DNA from: Streptomyces pacificus
Lineage (GTDB): Bacteria; Actinomycetota; Actinomycetes; Streptomycetales; Streptomycetaceae
Assembly: GCF_011766325.1 (NCBI RefSeq)
Contig: NZ_BLLG01000023.1
Location: forward strand, 36,110 to 100,109
Direction of reading: 5' to 3'
DNA length: 64,000 nucleotides
A model generated the notes under the pieces. It ran no database searches, had not been told where the DNA came from, and saw only the letters and a program-made list of their open reading frames with translations. The translations under genes and the position numbers were made by a program. Shown here one piece after another: positions 34,680 to 45,900 of the stretch. The first letter of the stretch is position 1; each line of letters starts with the position of its first letter.

Positions 34680-35626
34680 GCCTGCTCGCGTTCGCCGGCC
34701 GTCGCCTCGCCGGGGCGGCGGTCACGCTCGTCCTGCTGTCGGCGGTGATCTTCGCGGCAACGGCGGTCCTGCCCGGGGACGTCGTCAGCGCGGTCGCCGG
34801 AGTGGACGCCTCCGAGACGCAACGCGCCGTCGTCCGGGTCGAGCTGGGCCTGGACCGGCCGGCCGCGGAGCGGTACGCGGACTGGCTGGCGGGCGCGGTC
34901 CGGGGGGATCTGGGCCGTGGCTTCGTGGGGGACCGGCCGGTCACCGACGTCATCACCACCCGCCTGCCCAACAGCCTGCTGCTCGCCGGGCTGACCCTCG
35001 CGGTCACCGCGCCGCTGGCCGCGTCGCTCGGTCTGTGGACCGGTCTGCGCGGCGGCGGCGCCGACCGCCTGGTCTCGACATCCGCCCAGGTCCTGGCCGC
35101 CGTACCGGAGTTCGTCGTCGCCGCGCTGCTCGTCGTGGTGCTGGCGGTGTGGCTGGAGGTGCTCCCGCCCGTCTCCGTCGTCCCGCTGGGCGGTACGCCG
35201 TTCGACGTGCCGCACGCGCTTGTCCTGCCCGTGCTGAGCCTCAGCGCGGTCGGTGTCGCGGTGGCCACCCGGCTGCTGCGGGTCTCTGTCGCCGATGTGG
35301 CGGCCACCCCGTACTGCGAGGCCGCACGGCTGGGCGGGGTGCGCGGAGTACGGCTCGCCGTCCGCCACATCCTGCCCAACGCCGCGGGGCCCGCCGTTCA
35401 GGCGCTCACCCTCACCACGGGGGCGCTGGTCGGCTCGGCGGTCGTGGTGGAGAACGTCTTCGACTACCCCGGCATCGGGCGGGAGCTGCAACTGGCCGTC
35501 GCGGCACGGGACGTACCGATGGTCCAGGGCATCGCCACAGCGCTCGTCGCGGTGATGCTCGCGGTGCTGCTGCTGGGTGACATCTGCGCGCGTCTGCTGG
35601 GCGCATGGGAAGGACACGGCCGATGA
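34676..35626 (+). CDS. Opp/Dpp-type ABC permease 1
   Basis: 316 residues, six membrane helices, DppB/NikB type: N-terminal helix AGAAVTLVLLSAVIFAATAVLPGD, then the conserved ERYADWLAGAVRGDLGRGF segment, and the EAA-loop region (EAARLGGVRGVRLAVRHILPNAAGP). Forms a heterodimeric channel with the next permease. Start and stop overlap both neighbours by 4 nt. Confidence 0.9.
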   Translation: MSLLAFAGRRLAGAAVTLVLLSAVIFAATAVLPGDVVSAVAGVDASETQRAVVRVELGLDRPAAERYADWLAGAVRGDLGRGFVGDRPVTDVITTRLPNSLLLAGLTLAVTAPLAASLGLWTGLRGGGADRLVSTSAQVLAAVPEFVVAALLVVVLAVWLEVLPPVSVVPLGGTPFDVPHALVLPVLSLSAVGVAVATRLLRVSVADVAATPYCEAARLGGVRGVRLAVRHILPNAAGPAVQALTLTTGALVGSAVVVENVFDYPGIGRELQLAVAARDVPMVQGIATALVAVMLAVLLLGDICARLLGAWEGHGR

Positions 35627-36483
35627 CGACGGTCCTGACACCACCGGGGAGGCGGGCACGCACGGCCTGTCCGGGCCCTTCCGTGCGCCGCCGGCCACCG
35701 CTGCTCACCGGAGCGGGTGCCCTGCTCGTCCTCCTGCTCGCCCTGCTGGGCCCGCTGGCCGCGCCGCACAGCCCCACCGCGCAGCTCGCCGCGCCCTTCC
35801 AGCAGCCCGACGGGCAGTTCCTCCTCGGCACCGACGTGCTGGGCCGGGACGTGATGAGCCGGGTGCTCAGCGGCGGTCGCACCCTCGTGCTCATCGCATT
35901 CACCGGGACGGCGGCGGCCGGAGCCGTCGGGATGGCCGCCGGAGTCCTGGCGGCCATGGTGTCCCGCCGACTCGGCGACCTGCTGATCCGCTGCGTCGAC
36001 GCCCTGGCCGTCCTTCCCGCCCTCCTGGTGGTCCTCGTCCTGGCCGCCGGGTTCCCGGGCAGCGACACGGCCCTGGTGGCGGCGGTCGCTCTGGCCACGG
36101 CCCCCTTCTCCACCCGGGTGCTGCGCGCGGCGGCGGACACGGTCCTCGGCAGCGGCTACGTCGAGGCGGCCCTGGCTCGCGGCGACACCCGGCGGGCCGT
36201 GCTGCGCCACGACGTCCTGCCCAACATCGCCGGAACGGCCCTGATGGACACCGCTCTGCGCCTGGTCGCCTCCCTCCATCTCACCGCCACCGCGGGCTTT
36301 CTGGGCCTCGGACAGGGCGGGGCGGTACCGAACTGGGGGCGCATGGTGAGCGAGAACGTGCCCGGGGCGACCCTGGCCGCGACGCCGTTCCTCGCTCCGG
36401 CGCTGCTCCTGGTGCTGCTGTCCGTCTGCGTGGGGCTGCTGGCCGGACGGCTGGCGGACGCGGTGGGGAGGGGGCCCGCGTGA
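35623..36483 (+). CDS. Opp/Dpp-type ABC permease 2
   Basis: 286 residues, DppC/NikC type: the LLGTDVLGRDVMSRVLSGGRTLVLIAF segment and the EAA-loop region (YVEAALARGDTRRAVLRHDVLPN) are diagnostic. Six membrane helices. The ATG at 35623 overlaps the preceding stop (ATGA); the 36480 end overlaps the ATPase start. Confidence 0.9.
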   Translation: MTTVLTPPGRRARTACPGPSVRRRPPLLTGAGALLVLLLALLGPLAAPHSPTAQLAAPFQQPDGQFLLGTDVLGRDVMSRVLSGGRTLVLIAFTGTAAAGAVGMAAGVLAAMVSRRLGDLLIRCVDALAVLPALLVVLVLAAGFPGSDTALVAAVALATAPFSTRVLRAAADTVLGSGYVEAALARGDTRRAVLRHDVLPNIAGTALMDTALRLVASLHLTATAGFLGLGQGGAVPNWGRMVSENVPGATLAATPFLAPALLLVLLSVCVGLLAGRLADAVGRGPA

Positions 36484-38063
36484 CCGGCCGTGCGACCACC
36501 GCGCGAGCGGCTCTCCGCCTGCCGGGCGAAGGCACGCTCGCCGAGATCAGCGGACTGACGCTCGGGCCGGCGGCCGGCGGGCCGCCCGTCCTGCACGACG
36601 TCGGCCTCTCCCTGCCGCGCGGGCGGGTGCTGGGGGTCGTCGGCAGGTCCGGATCGGGCAAGAGCAGCCTGGCGTACAGCCTGCTCGGGCATGTCCGGCC
36701 CGGCCTGGAGCTCCGCGACGGAACCGTCCGGGTGGCCGGACTCGACCCCTTCGACGGCGCCAACTCCCGGCGGCTGCGCGGCCGGACGGTGTCCTACCTG
36801 GGTCAGGACCCCGCCGCGTCGCTCAACCCCGCGCTCCGGATCGGCACGCAGATCGCCGAGGCGGTGCGCCTGCGCTCGTCCGCGAGGCGTAGCGCGGACG
36901 TCCGCGCGCGGGTCGAGGAACTGCTGCTGTCTGTGCGGCTGCCCGCCGACCGGGCGTTCCTGCGCCGGCTGCCCCGGCAGCTGTCCGGGGGACAGGCACA
37001 GCGCGTGGGTCTCGCCGTCGCCCTGGCGGGACGGCCGAGCCTGCTGGTCCTCGACGAGCCCACCAGCGGCCTGGACCCGGTCCTGGCGGACGGGATACGC
37101 ACGCTGCTGGCCGAGGTCCTGTCCGCGGGGGACCGCGCCGCGTTGCTGGTCAGCCACGACCCGGCGTGGCTCGCGACCGTGGCGGACGAGGTCATCCGCC
37201 TGGACTGCGGCCGGATCGTCGAGGGCGGACTGCCGAAGGCGTCCGTGCCCGTGCCCACGTCCCAGGGTGTCCCGGTGGGTGGCCCCCGCACCACGGCTGT
37301 CGGGGCGGAGACCGACGGCGGCGGGCTGTCCCTGCGGAGCCTGTACGCCGCCCACGGGCGGGTTCCTGTCCTGCACGACGTCTCCCTGACCGTTCCGGAG
37401 GGTTCCTGCACCGCCGTCGTGGGGCCCTCGGGGTCGGGGAAGACCACCCTCGCCCGGTGCCTCGCCGGGCTCCACCCGCCCGCGCGGGGAAGCGTCGCGT
37501 GGCTGCACGCCGACATGCCACGGGGACGCGGGAATCCCGTGCACCTCGTCGCCCAGGACGTCCGCGGTGCCCTCAACCCGCGGGAATCAGCGGGGGACGC
37601 GCTGATGCGCCCCCTCAGAGGGGTACGGGGCCGGTCGGCCCAGGAGGCGTCCGGCCGAGCCCTGCGGCTGCTCGGACTCGTCGGGCTGGACGCGGATGTC
37701 CTGCCGCGCCGGCCGGGGGAGTTGTCGGGCGGCCAGCGCCAACGCGTCGCACTGGCACGGACGCTGGCCGCGGAGCCGCGCGTCCTGGTCTGCGACGAGA
37801 TCACGTCGGCGCTCGACCCGGACACGGCGGGCGGGGTGCTGAAGCTGCTTGACTCGCTGCGGGAGACGCTGGGCCTGACCGTGGTGATGGTGACGCACGA
37901 CCTCGCCGCCGCGGCCGCCCACGCGGAGCGGGTCGTCGTCCTGGACGCGGGGCGGGTGGTCGAGGCCGGGCCCGTCGACCGTGCGCTGGTGGCTCCGGAG
38001 CATCCCGTCACGCGGGCTCTGCTCGCCTGCGCGGACGGTCCCGTCCTCGCCGCACCGCAGTAG
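36480..38063 (+). CDS. Fused double-ATPase of the Opp-type importer
   Basis: 527 residues containing two complete ABC domains: first Walker A GRSGSGKSS (near residue 57), signature LSGGQAQR and Walker B LLVLDEPTSGLD; second Walker A GPSGSGKTT (near residue 319), signature LSGGQRQR and Walker B VLVCDEITSALD. It thus replaces the usual separate DppD and DppF proteins. Completes a four-gene importer. A strong terminator follows directly. Confidence 0.9.
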   Translation: MTGRATTARAALRLPGEGTLAEISGLTLGPAAGGPPVLHDVGLSLPRGRVLGVVGRSGSGKSSLAYSLLGHVRPGLELRDGTVRVAGLDPFDGANSRRLRGRTVSYLGQDPAASLNPALRIGTQIAEAVRLRSSARRSADVRARVEELLLSVRLPADRAFLRRLPRQLSGGQAQRVGLAVALAGRPSLLVLDEPTSGLDPVLADGIRTLLAEVLSAGDRAALLVSHDPAWLATVADEVIRLDCGRIVEGGLPKASVPVPTSQGVPVGGPRTTAVGAETDGGGLSLRSLYAAHGRVPVLHDVSLTVPEGSCTAVVGPSGSGKTTLARCLAGLHPPARGSVAWLHADMPRGRGNPVHLVAQDVRGALNPRESAGDALMRPLRGVRGRSAQEASGRALRLLGLVGLDADVLPRRPGELSGGQRQRVALARTLAAEPRVLVCDEITSALDPDTAGGVLKLLDSLRETLGLTVVMVTHDLAAAAAHAERVVVLDAGRVVEAGPVDRALVAPEHPVTRALLACADGPVLAAPQ

Positions 38064-38081
38064 CGCCCGGTACGGCCGGCA

Positions 38082-38123
38082 GGAGGGGCGCCGCGCGCGC
38101 GGCGCCCCTCCGCGCCGCTTTTT
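38082..38123. terminator. Perfect palindrome with T-run, shared terminator
   Basis: 30-bp perfect palindrome at 38082-38111 (GGAGGGGCGCCGCGC and its complement), then CGCCGC and TTTTT at 38119-38123. Lies between the convergent importer operon and the AMP-ligase gene; the T-run even overlaps the ligase stop codon. Confidence 0.75.
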
Positions 38124-39771
38124 ACGACCGGAGCAACTGCTGGGCAAGCGCCGCCTTGTCCACCTTCCCGACGGCGGTGAGCGGCAGTCCGGGCACCTCG
38201 ACGACCTCGTCCGGCGTCTTGTAACCGGCCAGCCCGCGTTCCTTCAGATGGGCGGCGACCTCCCGTGCGCCGGGAGCCGGGCCCGAGCAGACCACGAAGG
38301 CCACAGTCCGTTCCCCCCAGCGCTCGTCCTCCACACCCACCAGCGCCGCCGCCGTGATCGCCGGATGCGTGAGCAACTGCTCCTCCACCTCGACCGCGGC
38401 GATCTTCTCGCCGCCACGGTTGATCTGGTCCTTGATCCGCCCCACCACCACGAGGTGTCCCGTCGGCAGCCGTCGGACCACGTCACCGGTCCGGTAATGA
38501 CCGTCCGGGGTGAACGCCGTACGGTTGTGCTCCTCGGCCCGGTAGTAGCCCCGCAGGGTGTACGGGCCACGGGTGAGCAGTTCACCAGGGGTACCGTCCG
38601 GCACGGGCCTGCCGTCGGCGTCCACGACGAGGATCTCGTCGTCCGGCGAGAGGGGCCGGCCCTGTGTGGCGCAGACGAGGTCCTCGGGGTCGTTTAGACG
38701 CGTCAGGTTGATCAGTCCCTCCGCCATGCCGAAGACCTGCTGCACGGTCACCCCGAGTGCCGGTCCGAGCTTGCGGGCGTGCTCCTCGGGCAGTCGTGCC
38801 CCGCCGACCTGTACCACCGCGAGGCTGCCGAGGTCCCAGGAACCGGAGGCGGCCTCGTCCATCCAGTGGGTGACGAGCGGCGGGGTGAGGGAGGTCAGCG
38901 TCACGCCCTCCCGCTCGATGAGGGCGAACGCCGTCTGGGGGCTGGGGTCGGGGGCGACCACGACGGTTCCTCCGGCCATCAGGGTGCCCAGCACGCCGGG
39001 GCAGGCGAAGGCGAAGTTGAACCCGATCGGCAGTACCGCCAGGTAGACGGTTTCGGTGTCGAGTACGCAGACCTCGGCGCAGGCGCGGGCGTTGTAGGCG
39101 TAGTCGTCGTGCGTCCGCGGGATGAGCTTGGGCAGGCCCGTGGTGCCGCCGGACAGCAGCAGCAGGGCGACATCGGAGGGGTCGGCTCCGCCGTCGTCGG
39201 AGGCGGGAACCGGCGGGGCGTCCGCCGTGGAGGGCGGAGCCGACCGCAGTTCGTCGAACGGGACGAAGCCGCTCTCCTGACCGGGATCGCCGACCACGAT
39301 GACGGTCCGCGGCGAGCGGCCCGGTCCGTGTTCCGCCCGCACCGAGCGCATCAGCTCCCGGTAGTCGAACCGGGCGTGCCGGTCGGGCACCACGCAGGCC
39401 ACGGCGCCCGAAACGCGCACCAGATGCCCGATCTCCCGGCGCCGGTGGGCCGGCATGGCGTGCACCGGAACCGCCCCGATCCGCTGCAGGGCGAACCAGA
39501 CGAGCACGAACTCGGCGCAGTTGGGGAGCTGGACCACGACGCGGTCACCCCGCCCGATCCCGAGCCCGCGCAGTCCCTGGGCGACGAGGTCGGCCTCGGA
39601 ATCCAGTTCCGCGTAGGTCCATCGCCGGTCGCCGTCGACCAGAGCCACTCGGCCGCCGTGCTCGGTCGCTCCTTGGCGCAGGCGGGCGCCGAAGGTCACT
39701 CCCTGCCAGTGGCCGGCGGCCCGGTAGCGCGCTGATTCCGCCGCGGACCAGGTGTGTTGAGTGTCGGTCAT
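38122..39771 (-). CDS. Salicyl-AMP ligase (aryl acid adenylation enzyme)
   Basis: 549 residues, stand-alone adenylation enzyme of the DhbE/YbtE/MbtA type. Motifs: P-loop LLLSGGTTGLPKLIPRTH near residue 196, VFGMAEGLINLTR where the aryl-acid site Asn/Ser usually lies, YRTGDVVR, GRIKDQINRGGEKIAAVEVE and the terminal catalytic Lys in LTAVGKVDK. It should activate salicylate (made by the synthase at 61163) and load the N-terminal carrier domain of the first NRPS. ATG with GGAGAGG upstream. It shares a divergent promoter region and a Zur box with the NRPS genes. Confidence 0.88.
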   Translation of the reverse strand: MTDTQHTWSAAESARYRAAGHWQGVTFGARLRQGATEHGGRVALVDGDRRWTYAELDSEADLVAQGLRGLGIGRGDRVVVQLPNCAEFVLVWFALQRIGAVPVHAMPAHRRREIGHLVRVSGAVACVVPDRHARFDYRELMRSVRAEHGPGRSPRTVIVVGDPGQESGFVPFDELRSAPPSTADAPPVPASDDGGADPSDVALLLLSGGTTGLPKLIPRTHDDYAYNARACAEVCVLDTETVYLAVLPIGFNFAFACPGVLGTLMAGGTVVVAPDPSPQTAFALIEREGVTLTSLTPPLVTHWMDEAASGSWDLGSLAVVQVGGARLPEEHARKLGPALGVTVQQVFGMAEGLINLTRLNDPEDLVCATQGRPLSPDDEILVVDADGRPVPDGTPGELLTRGPYTLRGYYRAEEHNRTAFTPDGHYRTGDVVRRLPTGHLVVVGRIKDQINRGGEKIAAVEVEEQLLTHPAITAAALVGVEDERWGERTVAFVVCSGPAPGAREVAAHLKERGLAGYKTPDEVVEVPGLPLTAVGKVDKAALAQQLLRS

Positions 39772-39843
39772 GGGGCTCTGCCTCTCCTTGCCGGGCCACG
39801 GGATCTGGCGCCGAGGCCGGTCGTACGACGACGATAGGAAGTG

Positions 39844-39864
39844 TGGAAATGATAATCATTACCA
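39844..39864. promoter_or_regulatory. Zur box in the divergent ligase/NRPS promoter region
   Basis: Near-perfect 21-bp palindrome: TGGAAATGAT then AATCATTACCA; apart from the central base only one symmetric pair mismatches. Strongest such site in the window, placed between the ligase gene and the NRPS operon, so it may repress both. It does not match the iron-box consensus (TTAGGTTAGGCTAACC-like). Confidence 0.75.
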
Positions 39865-39950
39865 TATAGGGTAGGGTCGACCCCGCGTGAGGGAGATTGC
39901 GGCGTCCGCCACGATCCGACTCCCGCCCGTTCGACCGGAAGGCCCCACCA

Positions 39951-42900
39951 GTGAGCGATGAAGCAGTCGTCCAGGCGCGGACGGCGGAAGCCGGCAGCGA
40001 CGGCGGTGACGTTGGTGTGCCGGCCGACGTGCGAGAGGCGGTCGTTCGCGCGCTGGGGGTGGCACCGGACGAGCTGGACGACGACCGCGACCTCTTCGAA
40101 CTCGGTCTCGACTCACTGATGCTGATGTCTCTGGTCGGTGCCTGGCGGCGCGAGGGCAGTGCGGTCACCTTCCAGGACCTCACGCGCACCCCGACCCTCG
40201 CGGCCTGGGAGGCCCTGCTTGGGAAGGGACGTCACGGAAGGGCAGTCGCCCCCGTCGCGCCTCCCGCCCTCGCCGCGCGGCTCGGCGCGGCGGGGGCCGA
40301 CGCGCAGTCGGACACGTTCCCGCTCGCCACGATGCAGCACGCCTACTGGATCGGACGCCAGGACGGCCAGCCGCTCGGCGGTGTCGCCGCGCACTTCTAC
40401 GTCGAACTCGACGGCCACGACGTCGATCCGGTCCGGCTGGACGCCGCCCTGAAGGCGCTCGTTCGGCGGCACGGCATGCTGCGGGCCGTCTTCGACGACG
40501 ACGGCCGTCAGCGCTTCGGCGACCCGGAAGTCGCGCTCACCATCCACGACCTGCGCGAACGCGACGCCGACGAGGCCGAGTCCGAGCTGGAGCTGCTGCG
40601 CGAGCGCAACACCCACGCCCGCCCGGACCTCACTGCCGGCCACGTCTTCCGCGCGGGCCTGTGCCTGCTCCCCGACGGCAGGACCCGCCTGCAGATCGAC
40701 CTCGACATGATGGCCGGCGATGCGCTGAGCCTGCGGGTCCTCCTGTCCGACCTGCGCCGCTTCTACGACACTCCCGACGACCCGCCCCGCGAACTCACCC
40801 TCGACTACCGCCACTACCTCGCGGAGCACGACGCCCGGCGTAAGACGGAACGCGAGCAGCACGCCGCCTGGTGGCGGGAGCGACTGCCGGACCTGCCCCG
40901 CGCCCCGCGCCTGCCGACCACCGTCGACCCGCTGACCCCGGTCAGCCCGGACGACACCGCGCTCACCCACTCCCGCCGCCTGCACCACTGGCTGGGCCCC
41001 GCCGACAAGGCGGCGCTGATCGGCGCGGCCCGCCGGCACGGCATCACCCCCGCCGCCGCCCTCGCCACCGCCTTCGCCGAGGTCATCGCCGCCTGGAGCG
41101 ACAGCCGGCGGTTCCTGCTCAACCTGCCGCTGTTCGACCGGGAGCCGTTCGCCCCGGAAGTCGCCCGCCTGGTGGGTGACTTCAGCAGCTCGGTCCTGCT
41201 CGACGCGGACATGAGCGCGCCCCTGCCGTTCTCCCGTCAGGCTCGCGGCCTGCAGGAACGCCTGCAGGAGGGCATCTCCCACGGGGCGTACGGCGGTGTG
41301 GAGGTGCTGCGCGACCTCGCCCGCCTGGAGGGCGCCCCGGTGCTGGCCCCGGTCGTCTACACCAGCGCCATCGGGCTCGGCGAGGTCTTCGAGCAGGATG
41401 TGCAGAAGTCCTTCGGCCACCCGTCCTGGATCATCTCCCAGGGTCCGCAGGTCTACCTCGACGCCCAGGTCACCGAACTCGACGGCGGCCTTCTCCTCAA
41501 CTGGGACGTCCGGGACGGCGTGTTCGAGGCCGGTGTGCCGGACGCCGCGTTCGACGCCTACCGCCGCTTCATCACCCGCCTGATCACGGACCCCGGGGCC
41601 TGGGACCGGCCGGTGGACGGCCTGCTCTCACCCGACGTCCTGCCGAGGCGGGCGATGGCGGCCCTGCCGCCCACACCCGTCCCTGACCGCGCCCTGCACA
41701 CCCGCTTCTTCCGGCTCGCCGAGACCGACCCGGGCCGAGCCGCAGTCGTCGGCACCACCGGCGACACGCTCACCTACGGCGAACTCGCCTACGCCGCCCG
41801 GCGGATCGCCGCGCTGCTGCGCGCGAACGGAGTCCGGGAGGGCGACACCGTCGCGGTCACCCTGCCCAAGGGTGCCGACCAGATGACCGCGGTCCTCGGC
41901 ATCCTGGCCGTCGGCGCGGCGTACGCACCCGTCGGCGTGGAACAGCCCGCCGTACGCCGGGCACGCATCCACAAGGTCGCCGGCGCGTCCGCCGTGCTCA
42001 CCGACCGGGACCACGCCCCGCTCTGCCCGGGCGTCCCAGGGGCTCCGGTGCTGCTCCTGGAGGATGCCGCGGCTCTGGAGCCCGCACCGGTCGTCCAGCC
42101 GGACCCCGCGCTGCCCGCCTACGTCCTGTTCACGTCCGGCTCGACCGGAGTGCCCAAGGGCGTCGAGGTGCCGCACCGCGCGGTCGTCAACACCGTCGAG
42201 GCGATGGAGGAGCAGCTCGGTCTCGGGCCCTCGGACCGCACCCTCGCCATCTCCGCGCTGGACTTCGACCTCGCCGCCTGGGACATCTTCACCCCGCTGT
42301 CCCTCGGCGGCCAGGTGGTCGCCGTGAGCGAGGAACACCGCCGCGACGCCCACCACTGGGCGCGGCTGGTGCCTGAGCACGGGGTGACGCTGGTGCAGTG
42401 CGTGCCCGCCCTGCTGGACCTGCTCATGGCCGCCGGAGAGGACGAGGGCCTCGGGACCTCCCTGCGCATGGTGCTGCTCGGCGGCGACTGGGTCGGTCTC
42501 GACCAGCCCCGCAGGCTGCGGGCGCTGGTGCCCGGCTGCCGCTTCGTGGCCCTCGGCGGCATGACCGAGGCCGCCGTCCACTCGACGGTGTTCGAGGTCG
42601 AGGAGACCGACCCTGCCTGGAAGTCCGTCCCCTACGGCGTTCCCCTGCGCAACATGCGGGCCCGCGTCGTGGACGGACGGGGACGCGACTGCCCCGATCT
42701 CGTCCCCGGAGAGCTGTGGATCGGCGGTCCCGGCGTGGCGAACGGCTACCGCGCGGACCCCGAGCGCACCGCCGAACGCTTCGTCGAGTACGACGGCGAA
42801 CGCTGGTACCGCAGCGGAGACCTGGCCCGCTACCGGCCCGACGGCGTACTGGAGTTCCTCGGCCGCGCCGACCACCAGGTGAAGATCGGCGGCCACCGCA

Positions 42901-45900
42901 TCGAACTGGGCGAGGCCGAGTCCGCACTGGAGGACGACCCCACCGTGCTGCACGCCGTCGCAACCGTCCTCGACACACCCGTACGGCACCTCGCCGCGGC
43001 CGTGTCCGCACACGGTGACGCGGCCGATCCGGACCAGATCCGCCAGCGGGCGGCGCAGCGCCTGCCCGCCTACATGGTTCCCGAGCGCGTCCTCGTCCTG
43101 CGCGATCTGCCGCTCAACGCCAACGGCAAGCTCGACCGAGCGGCCGTCCACCGGCTGCTGACCGAGGCCGCAGGCCAGGACGCCCCCCGCACAACGGCAC
43201 CGCTCGGCCCGGTGGAGACCGCTGTGGCGGCCGAGTGGGCCGAACTCCTCGACGTGGCCGAAGTGGGCCGGGAGAGCAGCTTCTTCCTGCTGGGCGGCGA
43301 CTCCCTCGTCGCGACCCGGATGATCGGCCGGCTGCGCGCCGCCGGCTTCCCCGGCGCCCGCGTGGCCGACCTCTTCGCCCGCCCCGTGCTCCATCACTTC
43401 TGCGAGACGCTCCGGTCCTCGGCCGCCACCGGCACGGAGCCGGCCCCGGCCGCCGCGCACGTCCTGGTGCCCGAACCGGAACGCGCCCACGAGCCGTTCC
43501 CGCTGACGGACGTCCAGGCTGCGTACCACACCGGCCGCGACCCCCGCTTCACCCTCGGCGGCGTCGGCACATGGCACTACACGGAGTTCGACGGCACGGA
43601 CGTCGACGTGGACCGGCTGGAGCGCTCCTGGAACACCCTCGTCCGGCGCCACGGCATGCTCCGCGCGGTCGTCCAGGACGGCCACCAGCGCGTCCTGCCC
43701 GAGGTGGCGGTGGTACGCATACCGGTGGAGGACGTCCCGGACGGTGACGCAGCCGAGGCCCTGGCCGGTCTGCGCGCCCGGCTGTCCCAGCAGGTCCGCG
43801 ACCCCGCCCGGTGGCCGCTCTTCGCGGTCGAGGCGGTGCGCTACCGCGCCGCGGAGAACACCGGCGAGATACGGACCCGCATCGGCATCGGCCTGGACTA
43901 CCTCGTCCTCGACGCGCTCTCCATCACCACGCTGTATGCCGAACTGAACGCGCTCTACGCCGACCCGGACCTCGAACTGCCGACCGTGGACGTGACGTTC
44001 CGCGACTACCTGACCGGCCTGCCGGCGGACCCGGAGGGGGCCGAGCGCGCCCGCGCCCACTGGCGGGCCCGGCTGGCGGAACTGCCGCCCCCTCCCGCCC
44101 TGCCCTTCGACCGGGACCCGGCGACGCTCGACGCGCCCGTCTTCACCCGGCGCCGGCTGAGCCTGCCCGCCGAGGACTGGCAGGCCGTCAAGCGGGACGC
44201 GGCCCGGCACGGCCTGACCCCCTCCACCGTCCTGCTGGCCCTGTACGCGGAGGTCCTGGCGGCCTGGAGCGGTGCGGACGCGCTGACCGTCACGCTCACC
44301 CTCTTCAACCGGCGTGACGTGCACCCCCGTATCCACCGGGTGCTGGGCGACTTCACCTCCCTGTCCCTCGCGGGCCACCGGCGCGACGGGCAGTCCTGGC
44401 TCGGGGCGGCGGTCGCGCTGCAACGCCGGCAGGCGGAGGACCTCGACCATGCGGACGTACCGATCGACTGGCTGCTGCGGGAGTTCGGCCGGCGCACAGG
44501 CACGGTCGACGCCGCCGCGCCCGTGGTGTTCACCAGTGCCGTCGGCGTCGGTGACGCGACGCTCGCCGGGCCGGGCACCGGGTTCCCCGCCAAGGTCTGG
44601 GGCATCTCCCAGTCCCCGCAAGTGTGCCTGGACAACCAGGTCACCGAGGAGTCCGGAAACCTCGTCGTCACCTGGGACGCCGTCGAGGAACTGTTCCCCG
44701 ACGGCGTGCTCGACGCGATGTTCGGCGCCTACGAACGGCTGCTGCGGTACGCCGTCGCCGGTGACTGGGACGCACCACTGCCCGATCTGCTTCCCGCCTC
44801 CCAGTACGAACGGCGGGCCGCCGCCGCACGGGAGGCCGCCCTGGAGCCGGTGGTCCCGCGTCCGCTGCACGAGGCGTTCTTCGCCCACGCGTCGGCCACC
44901 CCCGACCGCACCGCCCTCGTCACGACCGAAGGGGAGGAGGTGACCTATGGCACCCTCGCCGACCAGGCGCTGCGCGTCGCCACGGCGCTCGGCGGCGCGG
45001 GCGTGCGCCCGGGGGACCTGGTCGCGGTCACCCTGCCCAAGGGCACGGAGCAGATCGCGGCGGTCCTCGGCGTCCTCGCGGCCGGCGCCGCCTACGTACC
45101 GCTGAGCCTCGAACAGCCCGCCGCGCGGCTGGAGCGGGTGCACGCCACCGCCGCTTTCCCTGTCGTCGTGGGCGGTTGGCCCGCCTCGGAAGATACCGGC
45201 CCCCGCCCGCTGTCCTTCGTGGACACGCAAGGCCACGAGCCGCTGCCCGCGCCGTACGAGACGTCCCCCCGGGCACTCGCCTACGTGATCTTCACCTCGG
45301 GTTCCACCGGCGAGCCGAAGGGTGTCGAGATCACCCACGGCGCCGCCTGGAACACGATCGCGGACATCAACGCCCGGCACGGCATCACCGCGGACGACCG
45401 CGTCTTCGCCCTGTCGGCACTGGACTTCGACCTGTCCGTATACGACGTCTTCGGCCTGCTCGCCGCGGGCGGCTCCCTCCTGCTGCCCACTGAGGACCAG
45501 CGCCGTGAACCGGCCCGCTGGCCGGGCCTGCTCGACCAGTACGGCGTGACCCTCTGGAACACCGTCCCGGCCCTGCTCGACCTGCTCCTCGATGCCGATG
45601 AGCAGGAAGGAGGGGAAGGCGGCCGGATATCGCGACTGCGGACCGCACTGGTCTCCGGCGACTGGATCGGCCTCGACCTGCCCGCTCGGCTGCGGGCGCG
45701 CACGTCCCCGATCTGCGCCTTCGTCGCCATGGGAGGGGCCACGGAAGCCGCCATCTGGTCCAACACCCTCACCGTCACCGAGCCGGACCCCCGGTGGGTG
45801 TCCATCCCCTACGGACGCCCCCTGACCGGGCAGCACTACCGGGTGGTCGACCGGGGCGGGCGGGAGTGCCCCGACTGGACGCCCGGCGAACTGTGGATCG

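Noticed and set aside
22203..39864. Iron-responsive IdeR/DmdR boxes
   Set aside because: None of the AT-rich palindromes contains the TTAGG...CCTAA pattern; all centre on ATGATAATCA-like or TGA...TCA cores typical of Zur.
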